From Taenia hydatigena (Eukaryota > Platyhelminthes > Cestoda > Cyclophyllidea > Taeniidae), in assembly GCA_036345935.2 (NCBI GenBank), contig JADWOT020000002.1, forward strand, positions 2,700,692 through 2,764,691: a stretch of DNA of 64,000 nucleotides, given 5' to 3'. The notes beneath the pieces are model-generated. The model saw nothing but the letters and a program-made list of their open reading frames with translations, searched no databases and was not told the DNA's origin. Both the position numbers and the translations under genes were made by a program. This document shows, one piece after another, positions 47,011-58,130 of the stretch (the stretch's first letter is position 1; the number at the start of each line of letters is the position of its first letter).

Positions 47011-47631
47011 GGAGTTGATAGAAAGGGCGAAAGTAAGTAAGCAAAAATAAGAATGTGTGCAGTGAATGTGTAAGGGATTGTGCGAGTGGTGGTGGCACGT
47101 GGCCAGACGAATAAGCATTGACAGCGGTTTAAAGCACTGGGCGGTCTAAGACACCGGTCCGAATGAGCTTGGATCGGAATTCCACCGGTGCCAAGACAGC
47201 AAATTCGCCTCTGCCTATACTCCTTTCTCATGCGACTGCCTTGCCAAGAAGCTGACAGGTGGCTAGTGGCGACCGTGCCACACGTTTGCATGCTCATATA
47301 CTGTCCGCCTGCATTGTGCGTGGATTTGAAATAAAGGAGGGCAAGCCATTGGCTGTCCAGCCGCTGCAAGGGCATTGCTCTCTAAATGAACTCTTGCTGT
47401 TGTTGCTGCTGCTGATCGCGCCTCATCATCAATTTCACAAGCATGTGCACCCGCAGCCACTGGGCGTGAGTGCGCCAATACGTTGGAAATGGGAAACGGA
47501 GATGGTGGGGTAGTGACGATGGTAAGAGATAGGCTAGCTGTAGGAAATGGCGGCGAGAGTAGGCCTGTGGGTGGTAGTGCGCTGCAATGCGATGCGGTGT
47601 CCAGTTTGGTGGCATGGCAGATGGTGTGTAG
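47011..47631. other. No gene supported; CTG-rich run
   Basis: A short interrupted TGTTGTTGCTGCTGCTG run at about 47397. Several overlapping open frames on both strands reflect low-complexity composition. Ends at the tRNA-like gene. Confidence 0.45.
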
Positions 47632-47705
47632 GCCTCCGTAGCGCAACGGGTGAGCGCGATCGGCTGCTAATCGAATGATTGGCAGTTCGAGCCTACCTGA
47701 GGGCG
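47632..47705 (+). tRNA. tRNA-like gene: Asn-type body with GCT anticodon (probable pseudogene)
   Basis: 74 bases fold as a cloverleaf: acceptor GCCTCCG with TGAGGGC (one C-A mismatch, two G-U), D arm GCGC/GCGC with loop AACGGGTGA, anticodon arm ATCGG-CTGCTAA-TCGAA, five-base variable loop TGATT, T arm GGCAG-TTCGAGC-CTACC (one C-A mismatch), discriminator G. A-box-like TAGCGCAACGG and B-box-like GTTCGAGCC are present. Length, short variable loop, G discriminator and overall sequence are those of eukaryotic tRNA-Asn, whose anticodon would be GTT. Here the middle base is C, giving GCT, a serine anticodon. A real tRNA-Ser would need a long variable arm. There is no T-run immediately downstream. 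I think it is a decayed tRNA-Asn. Confidence 0.75.
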
Positions 47706-47809
47706 AATGTATCCTTTGCGGCGCAATGCTTCCATCTCTAATAATTCAGCTTTTAGTCACACCGCTACTCAACATTTCACGTATTGTTTAAACAATGACG
47801 TGGGGGATG

Positions 47810-48148
47810 CGGATTTCAAATCGCATTGCACTTGCGATTAATTCTGACACAGTCCGCTAGCATTTAACGTTGTCAAGTAATATGCTATTGCACTTTTCAT
47901 GCGAGTGTAGCAGCTATCTTCTCAAAGCGTCTTGGTGGAATATGTGGACGTGCTGGTCAAGTGATGAGGCAGAGGTTCTTTTCGAAACTTTGCATGGTTG
48001 CCTTTAACATGCAATATGCTGGATCATTTCTCATAAAATAGGTTGCATTTTGATTCTACGATGCCTCTGTAGGATGAGACTGGATTGACCTAACAAAAGG
48101 AGACGACATCTGAGTACGTGGTTGATCTGTTTTGAATCATTACCTGGA
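47810..48148 (+). repeat. Dispersed repeat A, copy 2
   Basis: Partner of 45205-45560; here it runs directly into dispersed repeat B. Confidence 0.65.
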
Positions 48149-48149
48149 T

Positions 48150-49090
48150 TAAATTGTCTCTGATTTGTTGCGAAGCAGCCATAGGACAAGCGTTTCCATT
48201 TAGTTTTTAAAATAAGCATTATGTGCAGTTTTTTCGAATCATGGAGCAAATGTTGTCTGGCGACTTTTGTTTATTTCGATTCAGTGCAGTTTAATTTTTA
48301 GGATTTAATCAGCTGCCTTAAAGACGAAAGGCTCTAGAACTACTCAATGCTTTCACCACAACTTTGGAAGAGCATGCCTTGCTTCCTTACTAAATTTGGG
48401 AATTACTGCATTTGATTTAAAGAATGAATAAACCTAATTGCAGATACAGGCTCTGTCGCGCATTTTGATACTTTAAACTATTATTGCTGAGATGTCATTG
48501 CGACTTGAACTCCTCGCACTTGATTGTCAGATAATCAATCCGCACATTAATCTCGCCTGTTAAGCGGCATACTCACATTTTTCTGCAGGTCCTTAGTAGA
48601 ATTAAGGATAGCGCTGCCTCTTACTAATTAAATTGCCAGTGAAATTTGCTAGAATTCCATTTACTTCTTCCTTTGTCAACAGCATACCATTTCACAGCCT
48701 TGAGCGCGCGTTTCACGCATCGCTTCAACAATCGTGGTAGAGTTGATGTCACACTGCTATTCAGTTGATCATGAATAAAATATGTGTAGCCAACTTCATC
48801 ACCGAAGGGCTGTTTTAAACGCCTCTGCGATAGTTACGACTGCCAATGTTTTTAAGCCTAGTGATTAAGCATTCACAACTTGGAATTACATTTCGCAGAC
48901 GTGTCGCTCAGCGTGTCACGAGCACTAGCATAGAAAGTGGAAAACACAGATGCTAGCATAAAGCTCCCACAGCTTGTGTAAGACTCAGCTTGACCTCTTT
49001 TTCAGCATATGGGAGTACACAAGAACCCGGATTGATTGCGAAAAATTACGAAGATCTCATGTCATTACCATTGATTGAGGGATCGCATTG
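48150..49090 (+). repeat. Dispersed repeat B, copy 2
   Basis: Partner of 19030-19985 at roughly 80 percent. It spans, without interruption, the junction at 19618 that marks the missing 966 bases of the left arm, which is why that segment is judged ancestral. Confidence 0.7.
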
Positions 49091-51358
49091 GTATTCAGCT
49101 ATAGACTTGAGCGTAATGTAGTGATACAATGTTTACTATGTAATGCCAAATGCTTGTGCATGAATATGCGAATGGGGAGTCCTTACACATTTCACCCTTA
49201 TATAACTTAAAATTCGGTTTTATTGGTGTTTGGGGCAGTTTCCACTTTTATTACTAAAGTGGAATTTAATGATTCTGATGGCTTTTGTCACGTGTGCATT
49301 GAAACTTTGATTTCAAGATAAATCAACGATTCACCTGCTATTTGTTTCGGTTAGCAGAGATCGCTAATAGAGCTGCTTACAACAATGATGCACAAGTTAT
49401 TTGACAATTATTACAACTGAGCGCAATCCTTGCAACTCGTTCATTTTATTTTGGTGTTTGAATACCACATCAAACAACAGCGCTGGTTTTTGCCGCATCT
49501 ATCCTGCAAAATTTATTAGCAGCCTTGCGAGCAACCTTTAACCAAATCTTATTCGGACGCGGCTCAGCCTTGATTCTTTCTATGGCAGTGGAGGTCTATT
49601 GTATCTATGTAAGACGTTAAATGTTGAAGCGTAAGCTTTGCTATCCCCGATTCTATAAAAGCGTGCACCTACAGTTGATTGTGGGCGGAGCTTTAGTGTC
49701 ATGGCATTTGTATGCCTTTTGTGTGGGAGAATTGTGCGAATGGCGTTGATCAAGGTTTGCTAGCCAACGCGAAGCACTAATTCGACGAATAAAAATAATT
49801 TTAGCGTCCTGTAAAAAAAACGGGGCAGTTAGATGATTGCGCTTCTTTTGAGCCCTTTGGAGAATAGTTAATGGGACTACTAGAACGGCGTTTACCCTCT
49901 TTGGCACCCATACTAACGAATAACTCCTTTTAAACTCAAATTGCAGTAAGAACTGTGGGGGAGTCGATGGTTACAATTGCTAAGGACTTCGAACCAACCG
50001 TTTGGCTTGTTGGCCCATCACCACCTCCTTTAGCCATCTTATCGGAGTTTAAGGGAGATGAATGAGGGTGACTTCTGGAAAACTCAAATGTCTGCAGATG
50101 GCTGGTTATGTGCTCTGTTTAACAATAGTGATAGGAACAAGGTGAAACGATCGGTATTTTTAGTCTAGTATCTTCCCTTGTCCAACAATCATTGCACCGT
50201 TGCGTGCTTCCTAGCTGCAAAGGAGACAAAATAAATCAACCCTTCTGTATAGATCACAGATATGCATGGGGACAATGATCAAACTAAGTATAGAATTTTC
50301 GATTGCTTCCAAACATAAAAGAAACATTTTTGTCTTAAGCGTTCACCGAAAATCCTTATCCTTTAAGTCTAAGTTTCCCTGTTTAATAACACCAAAATTC
50401 TTCTGCTCTACCTTGGCTTTTATTGTTCAATCGGCTTTAATAGTAAGAAAAATTACAAACGCCCTTTACCTTAAGAAGAAAAGCTTTAAATTTAGTAAAA
50501 ACGCAGCATTTTTGCAGGTTAAGCGCTGACTTGTGCGCATCTGCTGGCCTCTTAATGATATTTCCTCTAATCACCCTTCTAGTGTCAATGTTCTTGGACA
50601 CTTACCGTTGCATTGTAGCTACCGTAAACTTCCGATTTGTCCCCATACATTGGCGCCAATTTTTTATGGACGTACCTTCCCTACTTTTGGATTTGCCTTC
50701 GATGCGCATGATTTAGTAAAGTGAGGAGAGTAACCTAACTTTATCCATAAGTGCATGAGCACTTGTGTAAATGAAGTGAGCCTTAGATCAGTTGCAAATA
50801 TGATTGTCGAAATAACCATATTTATCAACGACTAAACCGTACATGTTTTTAATGAGGGGTTATGACGTTGAGAAATGTGCATAAACTTGCACATTATAAG
50901 TATCCCGGTAACAATAACTAAGTGTATCTCGAAAGGTCTACTCTACTGATGTTATGCAATTGTCATTCAATAGCATGTTCAATAGGTAGAACATAAATTA
51001 CGGATCGTCACTACGACCTAGAGCTCCAAAAATCGGTTCTTTTATTTCTCTGTGGCCAAGGTCACTGTCGATTAACAAAGCCGTTCCATTTTTTTGTACT
51101 TCGCAGTCACGTTGGCTCTTGAACACAAAGCATCAAAAATGTAGATTAATACGACGCCAGTAAAGCAGGGGTAAGGATATTTAAATGGCTAGAGAGGGAA
51201 TCCTGCAAGATTATGTGCATAAACAGGCGACAGTAAGCACGAAATTAGTGAATCATTGCCTTTAAAGGTGCAATAGACTAGGTTAGAATTCGAGGAATGA
51301 GTTGTAATAAATGAGGACGTTTTAAACGGCTTTATTCGGCAAAAAATCAACCGCTTAC
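49091..51358. other. No gene supported
   Basis: A TATAAAA at 49654 lies 47 bases before an ATG at 49701 that opens M-A-F-V-C-L-L, the same spacing as in the antigen genes. That frame stops after 20 codons, however, and lacks a donor at the expected place. Otherwise AT-rich with short frames. Confidence 0.4.
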
Positions 51359-51505
51359 CGGCAGTTAGAAGGCAATCGATCATGTTCGCGTTCCCGACTT
51401 TGGTGGCCAGCATAAGTGACGTGGGACCTTTTCTGTCTCGTTGCTCGATATCGGCTCCATTCGAGATAAAGCATTGAAGGACAGGCCCTCGACGTCCATA
51501 AATCA
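51359..51505 (-). CDS. Ankyrin-repeat exon, minus strand
   Basis: 147 bases, phase 1-1, acceptor CTATTTTTGCAG, donor GTAAGC. It encodes I-Y-G-R-R-G-P-V-L-Q-C-F-I-S-N-G-A-D-I-E, then R-D-R-K-G-P-T-S-L-M-L-A-T-K-V-G-N-A-N-M-I-D-C-L-L: the end of one ankyrin repeat, a complete loop, and the two helices of the next. It lies downstream (on the minus strand) of the damaged ankyrin exon at 52802-53212 and probably belongs to the same gene. The exon itself has no defect. Confidence 0.6.
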
Positions 51506-52801
51506 CTGCAAAAATAGGTGATTTCATGCGGGTGGCTCATCGGTTGATGTCAGTTCCATGCAGGAGTAACAGTTGTATCAGTAAATTGTAGCTGTTTAAG
51601 GTAGCTCGCCCGAGTGTGACTAGCAGACATCTGCTTTGCAAAGCCGAGAGGCAATTTGTCCCCAAAATAAAATTCACCGTTTCGTAGTCACCCTAGCTGT
51701 GGGAAATGTATTATAGGCATGATGCATCATCAGATTGTTATCTTAGCAATTTAGCATACAAATATTTTGCTTACTTTTCGAGGTCATTCAGTGCGTATAA
51801 TTGCTTTCATAGGCAACTAAATTATGAGTAAGAAGAATGTCTCTTATAATTCCTAGAGGAGAATGTAGAACACGCACTTCGGCATTAGCAAGCGTAAGCG
51901 CAGTTTAACTTCTTTATCCAGTCTGTAACCTTTACTGGCACCATGAAAAATGAGGCGTCGAAAAATCTTTGTGCGCCTGTGGTGAACAACTCGGCCTAAA
52001 GGAGTTTCATCATGTACTCTCATGATTTAGAAGTATTTTCAGGAATGGTAAGCGATTTGTAGTAGCTACACAATGGCGGGCAGTGTTTATATTTTTGTCG
52101 GTGCAAAAGACCGACGTGTCGTATTCAAGGAGGACGTTCGTTGCTTCTAGATGACATTTATGCACTGCTACAAGAAGAGGAGGGCACCATGAACTCCCAT
52201 CACTTCCGCTAGCATCCGCCTGAAGGTAAAAAACGAGTCTTCCATGGCTTAATAACCTTGCAGTGCTCCGATTTTATAGTGCTGCCAAGCCTATTTTAGG
52301 TGTAAACACACAGAGCAGGTTTTTTTTAGTTTAGCCCCAGTATAGGTTCTTATGTGCCTAAATCGTTAAAGGTTGCCTAAAGGTTGGCCTTTGTGATTTG
52401 ACGGATTGCAAAGAAACGCAACTTATGGGCAGGACATGATCAAAAGTGTAGAGTTTTAAAGGCTACGAAATCTGGCGTCTTATGGCAGCAGCATTATTAC
52501 GCAATACGTCTTAGAAGAGAGGTTGTTGCCCATCGTCTTCCTCTTGCTCAACTCCAGTATCGTCTGGTCCATGCGATTCCCGTGCTAGTTGAATTTGTTT
52601 CAAATTTAATAATAAAATTTTGCTTTAATAAACCCGCTATATTTAGCTGCAATGGAAGTGAGGACTTCAGAATATGTGCACGTCGGTGATGTACTTCTGA
52701 AACGATGCCGAATCTACAAGTGCTGCAGTTGACCAATATGGGAAAGTGTAGGCATTGGCAGATAATTCTACATGATGCGTTAGGAAAGGGACCATCTATA
52801 C
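51506..52801 (-). other. Probable intronic sequence of the minus-strand ankyrin gene
   Basis: No clear exon. A minus-strand stretch starting at 52584 after CAACTAG encodes an acidic peptide (G-P-D-D-T-G-V-E-Q-E-E-D-D) like that of the plus-strand exon at 37414-37486, and then meets a stop. Confidence 0.35.
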
Positions 52802-53212
52802 CTAAACACACAAATGCAACATTTGCTTAGTTTGCTTAGTGATACTGATCGCAAAGTAAAAAACCTCACGTGCCGCAGCACGAGCAACAACAAGTGTAGG
52901 TTCATTTACATCACTTGGCAGAAGTTCTCCAGCAGCATCTTGAGAAAGCAGGTATAACACAACATCATAGTAGCCATGCCTGCGGGCTTCCATTAGCTGT
53001 GCTCGCCGGCTAATGTTTGTCACAGCGGTGGCGCCGCCTGATTCTTAGAGTACAGTGACAGCGGCCAAGTCGCCTAAGCTTGCTGCCCAGTGAAGAGGAG
53101 TGTTGCCGTGGTGATCACGTAAGCTGACCCAGGCTCCTTTTTCAAGGAGGAGGTTCATCATTTCCACACTGCCTCTCTGCAGCTTCGATGAGCAGAGCTG
53201 TCACAGGATCCT
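52802..53212 (-). pseudogene. Ankyrin-repeat exon, damaged inverted paralogue of 36770-37161
   Basis: Minus strand, acceptor CATACACACAG (as in the plus copy), then D-P-V-T-A-L-L-I-E-A. After about 15 codons a 2-base deletion relative to the plus copy shifts the frame. The shifted frame reads V-E-M-M-N-L-L-L-E-K-G-A, then D-H-H-G-N-T-P-L-H-W-A-A, then hits TAA at 53045-53047 and continues I-S-R-R-A-Q-L-M-E-A-R-R-H-G-Y-Y-D-V-V-L-Y-L-L. Two defects make it a pseudo-exon, though the ankyrin pattern is still clear. Flanking acidic and ankyrin exons suggest that a whole gene segment was duplicated in inverse orientation. Confidence 0.65.
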
Positions 53213-56200
53213 CTGTGTGTATGGTAGGATTAGCCTAACAATTTAAAGCAGTGTTAACACTAGTGTTTTGATGATTTGATGCATAAAATCCAGACTTTTT
53301 ACATATGATAGCGAGACTAAAGCTTTGAGATGAAAGCGATGTTGCTGAGCATCTATTGCGGAAAAAATTGTGAGCTTGCTTTTTTAGCTGTGCAGGTATT
53401 AGGCTTGGCTTTTGCGACACGCAAATTTGGTCGCTGTCAGCCGTGACGGTCAAAAGAACAACAATGACTTAGATAGACGATGACGTCGCAAATATATCGT
53501 ACGCCTTCTTCCGGTAGTTGTCCAGCAACTACAAACATGTTTCATCCACAGCTTGAGACAAATTCATTCGTGCAGTAGCACTACTTGACGGGCCATCAAT
53601 AAGTTTCCTTCTCTTTAAAGACAAAAGAAATAGGCATGAACAAGATCTTGACAGAGTGGCATCTGCATCAGAGAACTCTATCTTGAGGAGGACTAAATAA
53701 TGAAAAGCTTGGTGCATTTAATCAACGATCCTCAATTATTTTGCAGGCTGTTGAATATAAGTGTTTAATAAAAAACTACTTTGGATAAAGTTTCGTTTAA
53801 ATAATTCTGAAACGAGGTTAAAGGACATGGCGCCGCTGCACATTGCACATGTGTTCAGAATACGACTGGTTCGTAAAGTGATAGAGCAGCCAGTTGAGAA
53901 AGTAAGTTCTACCGCAAAGTGGCTGTTTATACGCACCTTGAAGTCACTCATATTTGATAAGCTGTTCTTACAATCAAACTGACTATATTTCCAGTCGCTT
54001 AAAGCATATTCCTCAAGGTGACTTCAACTAGGCAACGCAGAACAAAATACGGTGAGAATTGTCGGCTAGGAACTTAAGCAAATTTGGCTGAAGTTTATTT
54101 GTGAATGCAATATTTTTTCTTACAAAGCAAAATGGAATTAAATTACTGATGAGAATCCGGCAACGAGTGCGCTATGCATTATCAATTAATAAAGCGATAT
54201 CTTCCTTAAGGCTGTTTAAGAGAGTGAGGTATTACCCGTGTATGGAGCTTTGGGAATTACATTCCAAATCATGAACAGGTGTATTTTCTTCAAATATATC
54301 AACTGTTTATTGAAATGATTTATCTTGCAGTCTGTGGTTTGTTTAGGCAATAGGCTTTGATGCAAATAAAGTGAATGGCAGTGACAGAGTGCGATTGCAA
54401 AGTAGTGTTTGTACAAGCATATTCCATTAATGGTGCAAAGTTCGCTGCAATAAACTGCACTTGGATTCCCATTAAAAAGCCAAGCTAATTTGACGAAAAT
54501 ACTCCTCGTTAGTGCCGTTTTGACTGAGGCATGCCAGAGAGATATACGCGCATTAAGAGAACGCCTCTTCGTCAGGGGATTTGATGGCAGTTCCATAGCG
54601 AGTTTCATTTTCACCGACTGGCTCTTTTCCCACAGGTGCAGGCAAACAAATACGTTTCAAAACAATGAATTTAGAAGTAATCCAAGGAGAGTTTTTAAGG
54701 CGACATTGCACCACTGATCTAGTGAGACAAACAAATATTGTTCTTGTCAGAATAGATTGTCAAACAGGCAGACAGGCGAATAATTTAGTCCAACAAAGAG
54801 TGTGATTTTATTTTAACAAAACCGCTTTATAATGACAGCAATGAATTTGGAAATCGCTAACATTATCTTATTTAAAAGGATTCAAACATGAATAGGTTAC
54901 ATCATAGCACGCTGATCCTTTGACATAAATCCTATTTATGTGATAGTCATCTGCACTAAACACATTAACGCATCAAGATTGTACGTTTCACCCTATTATA
55001 TGCCATTGCGCTAAGGTACCAGATACTTAAGGTTGACAGAGCATGCAATAATTTATTTGTTTGCCAAATCAACTTTTAAGTTGTGTGCTCCTCAGATATG
55101 CTTGTTGAAGTCGCACCGAAATCGCAAAAGCAATCTACGCAGTGTCAAAGTAGCACGTATAATAACACACGGTGCGGCCAAACAGCCTTTACTTATCCCG
55201 TCTCTAGCATCATATCTTCGTTTTGGTTTCCACCACTTCAATTGCAAAATTGTAGTCTGATCAAATATTGCCATTAAATGCTCGCCAAGCATCGTTTCGA
55301 TAGAGACAGTATTGCACTTTAAGTGTTGAAATGTGACGCGCACTAGTGTAACGGCGAAGGGAAACGGAAAAGTAAACCGCTATGCTCTAGCATATTTTAA
55401 TTTGGTGCATTCCTCGTATATGGGCTGCTATTGCTCGCTACAAAAATTTATTACAGCCTCGCTTTATGTCTTTGCTGAGAAAAAATGTTTGGCGTACAGA
55501 ATATTTTAAAGGCATCTGGTGTACCTGAGTGGTCATGTCTCTGAGCGAGAATGCAATGGCGAGGGAAGCTGTGGCACATATTTCTATGGGATGCTGCGGT
55601 TGCACAAAAATTTCCTTAGTCTATCTAAATGTCAAGGCAATTTTTTAGTAAAAAAGGAACACCGACCACATAGAATATCGCTTAATGATCTTACATAAAC
55701 TCAGGTCCTATTAAGTTTCGGACATTTTGTAGTGGAAAGCAGTAAGACGATTTCAGAATTGTCCAGCAGCTTGTACATTACCCTCATTGACAATTGGGGT
55801 GATCAAAGGGGCTTTGAAACTGGCGCTCGTTCGAGCGCTCTAAGATAGCACAGGTGAAACAGAAGGTTGCAAAGACGACTAAGAAGTAGGGCATTGTGAT
55901 AGACCCTAAGAATACTGAAACCGTTAGTGCGTGTAACCGTGGTTATTGGAGGAACGGAACTGGACTCATCGTGGAAAGAAGTAATTGCATAGCAACGATC
56001 TAATCGTTCACGATATGTTATCGCTCAAATCGCATGGCCAGGTAAGTGACAGTCAAAATTAAAATCTGTTCTTCAAAAACGAAGTTCAATAAGCAGATAT
56101 AGGTCGAGAGCGTTTAAATAAATCATGGTAATTACAGCATTAGTAAACCTAGTTAATCACCATTTGCATGACCTAACGCATTACCTAGGGATTTGGAAAA

Positions 56201-57479
56201 ATAAAAAGTGTTTAAAAGAAGGGCAAGACCAGCACCTAACCATTGACCTTTAAGGCGGATTTCCCATTGTGAGTCCGATCGTGCTGGCATTCGCGGCAAA
56301 AGGGAATGGGCCATACCTTCAGGAATTTATGAATTAAGGTTTCTCGAACAAATCTTAATGCATAACTGTGAACTTATAAAAGGCGGTTTTTAGCATGCAT
56401 CCATGCACTTAAAAATATATGAAGTTGCAACTTGCTTACTTTTGGCGCAGTCTATCAGCGAATGATTACCACTGAAATGCATTTTAGGCTGTAAACAGTC
56501 TTGGCGAGAGTAAGGCTGGGAAGTATCACGCGCTTGGCCATTTTCATTTCCCATAGTTGAACTTAATGAATCCATACATCACACGTGCTAGCAAGTTCTA
56601 ACCCAAAAACACCCTCAAACACAGTGAAACACAATGAGAATTCGAGCTCAAATTAAGTGTACGGAAGAAGTCTGTGGTTATTGTACACGCAGTTATCACC
56701 GTGGCTGAAGCTTTACATTGAGTAGTATGTTTTGCTTCTGGTCTGTTGACTTGAAAATATCAAAAGCAATCAAATGTGAGTTTTGTAGGAAAAACGGGGC
56801 TATTCATTCATCCTTAAAGCAAATTCTTCATCTAAGCTCGAGCACTGCAACATCGTTCTTAACCACCAATCAAAACGAACGAAGTAATGATGCTTACGTT
56901 TAATCCAGCATTTGCTAGATCGCTGTGAGGTGGCTCTGAAAAAGAGTGAAAAAAAAACACTTCACAGATGAACTCTTACTCAACATTATTTACTTAGTCT
57001 TAGATACCCTTGATTGCCACTTAAAACTAGCGAAAGTGGGGTGGTTTTGAGAAATTTTGCACTGCCCAGCTATGCATAAAAGTTAATTTAAAGCGCCATC
57101 TAATGCGGGTTCAATTGCGTGCTGCCGTTGGCTAAATTGCACCAAGGAGCATGCAAGCAAAGTGAGTTTTAGAGAACGCTTGTTCTTAGCTCTGGGAAAG
57201 TCTAAATTATCTCAAGCTCCAGAGACCGAAAAGCACGTATTTTTGTCGCACCTGTCCTCATATCATGAGTGGTAGTTTAAGTTAACAATGCAAAAATTCG
57301 ACTAGAGTGATACCAATCATTTGAATGGGCTTAATGGTGCGCCTTCCTAAAAGCGGATGCTGTATGCAATTGCTATTTACTAACAAAGTGAAACTGCAAA
57401 TTTGAGTAGAATAGTTGGTGAAATTCCATGATAGAGTGAAAATCGCATGCAATTAAGTGACCATTTTAGCGATGAGCCG
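53213..57479. other. No gene supported
   Basis: 4.3 kb, AT-rich. The longest frame (54216-54614, minus, 132 codons) lacks motifs and is overlapped by frames on the other strand. No array or inverted repeat was noticed. Confidence 0.45.
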
Positions 57480-58130
57480 ATAGACTAGTCGAGCAGGCGA
57501 GTCGATAAATGAGTAGGTAAGTGAATACGTCAACGTACGTTTGCTACCCTACTGGAATGATAGGTTATACAAAGAAGTCGGCGTTAATGAGCGGGGCTTA
57601 ACGAACCAGTTTTGCTCTCTTTTTTTAAAGGTTCTTCTGCGGTAAACTAAATGAGGCGGCAAGGTCAAGATACAATGCTTTGTTGCCAAAAATAGCCAAT
57701 AGAATAAATTACCAACACAGATATATGCAGTAAACCAACATCATATAAAAAGTCCGCGTAAAGAAAGTAACAGAAGCTGTTGCATGGCATCACAAATGAT
57801 GCCGTTTAACTGGTAATCTATCCAACATGCATGAACCATGTAGTAAGGAATGCGAGGAGGGTTGACACCTTCAAACCTTTCGCATAAGTGGACACCAGTA
57901 TCCCGTCCTTAGTGTTCACTTCGCTAAAGTCTGCCATCACGAAGTTATTGATGAATTTTGTGGTGAAATAGATTTATAACGTTTAATGCATCAATGCTTC
58001 TATGCATTTGTGCTCAAAAGTACCAGCAAACCTAACCGATTTTTAGTCAGTAGTGGTGTTGCCAGATGTCCAAAGCAGTGGAGTTTATCTCTTGCAGCCT
58101 TTGTAGGGCCTTTCAGCACTGTTCACTCTA
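57480..58130 (+). repeat. Dispersed repeat, copy 2 (partner at 1470-2160)
   Basis: See 1470-2160. A few indels separate the copies, and the ends are not sharply defined. Confidence 0.6.

Noticed and set aside
46751..47646. Overlapping 115-130-codon proline/serine-rich frames
   Set aside because: Produced by pyrimidine-rich low-complexity sequence. Several frames are open at once.
49654..49770. TATAAAA followed 47 bases later by ATG and M-A-F-V-C-L-L, like an antigen signal exon
   Set aside because: Stop after 20 codons, no donor at the expected length, and no FN3 exon nearby. Spacing may be coincidental.
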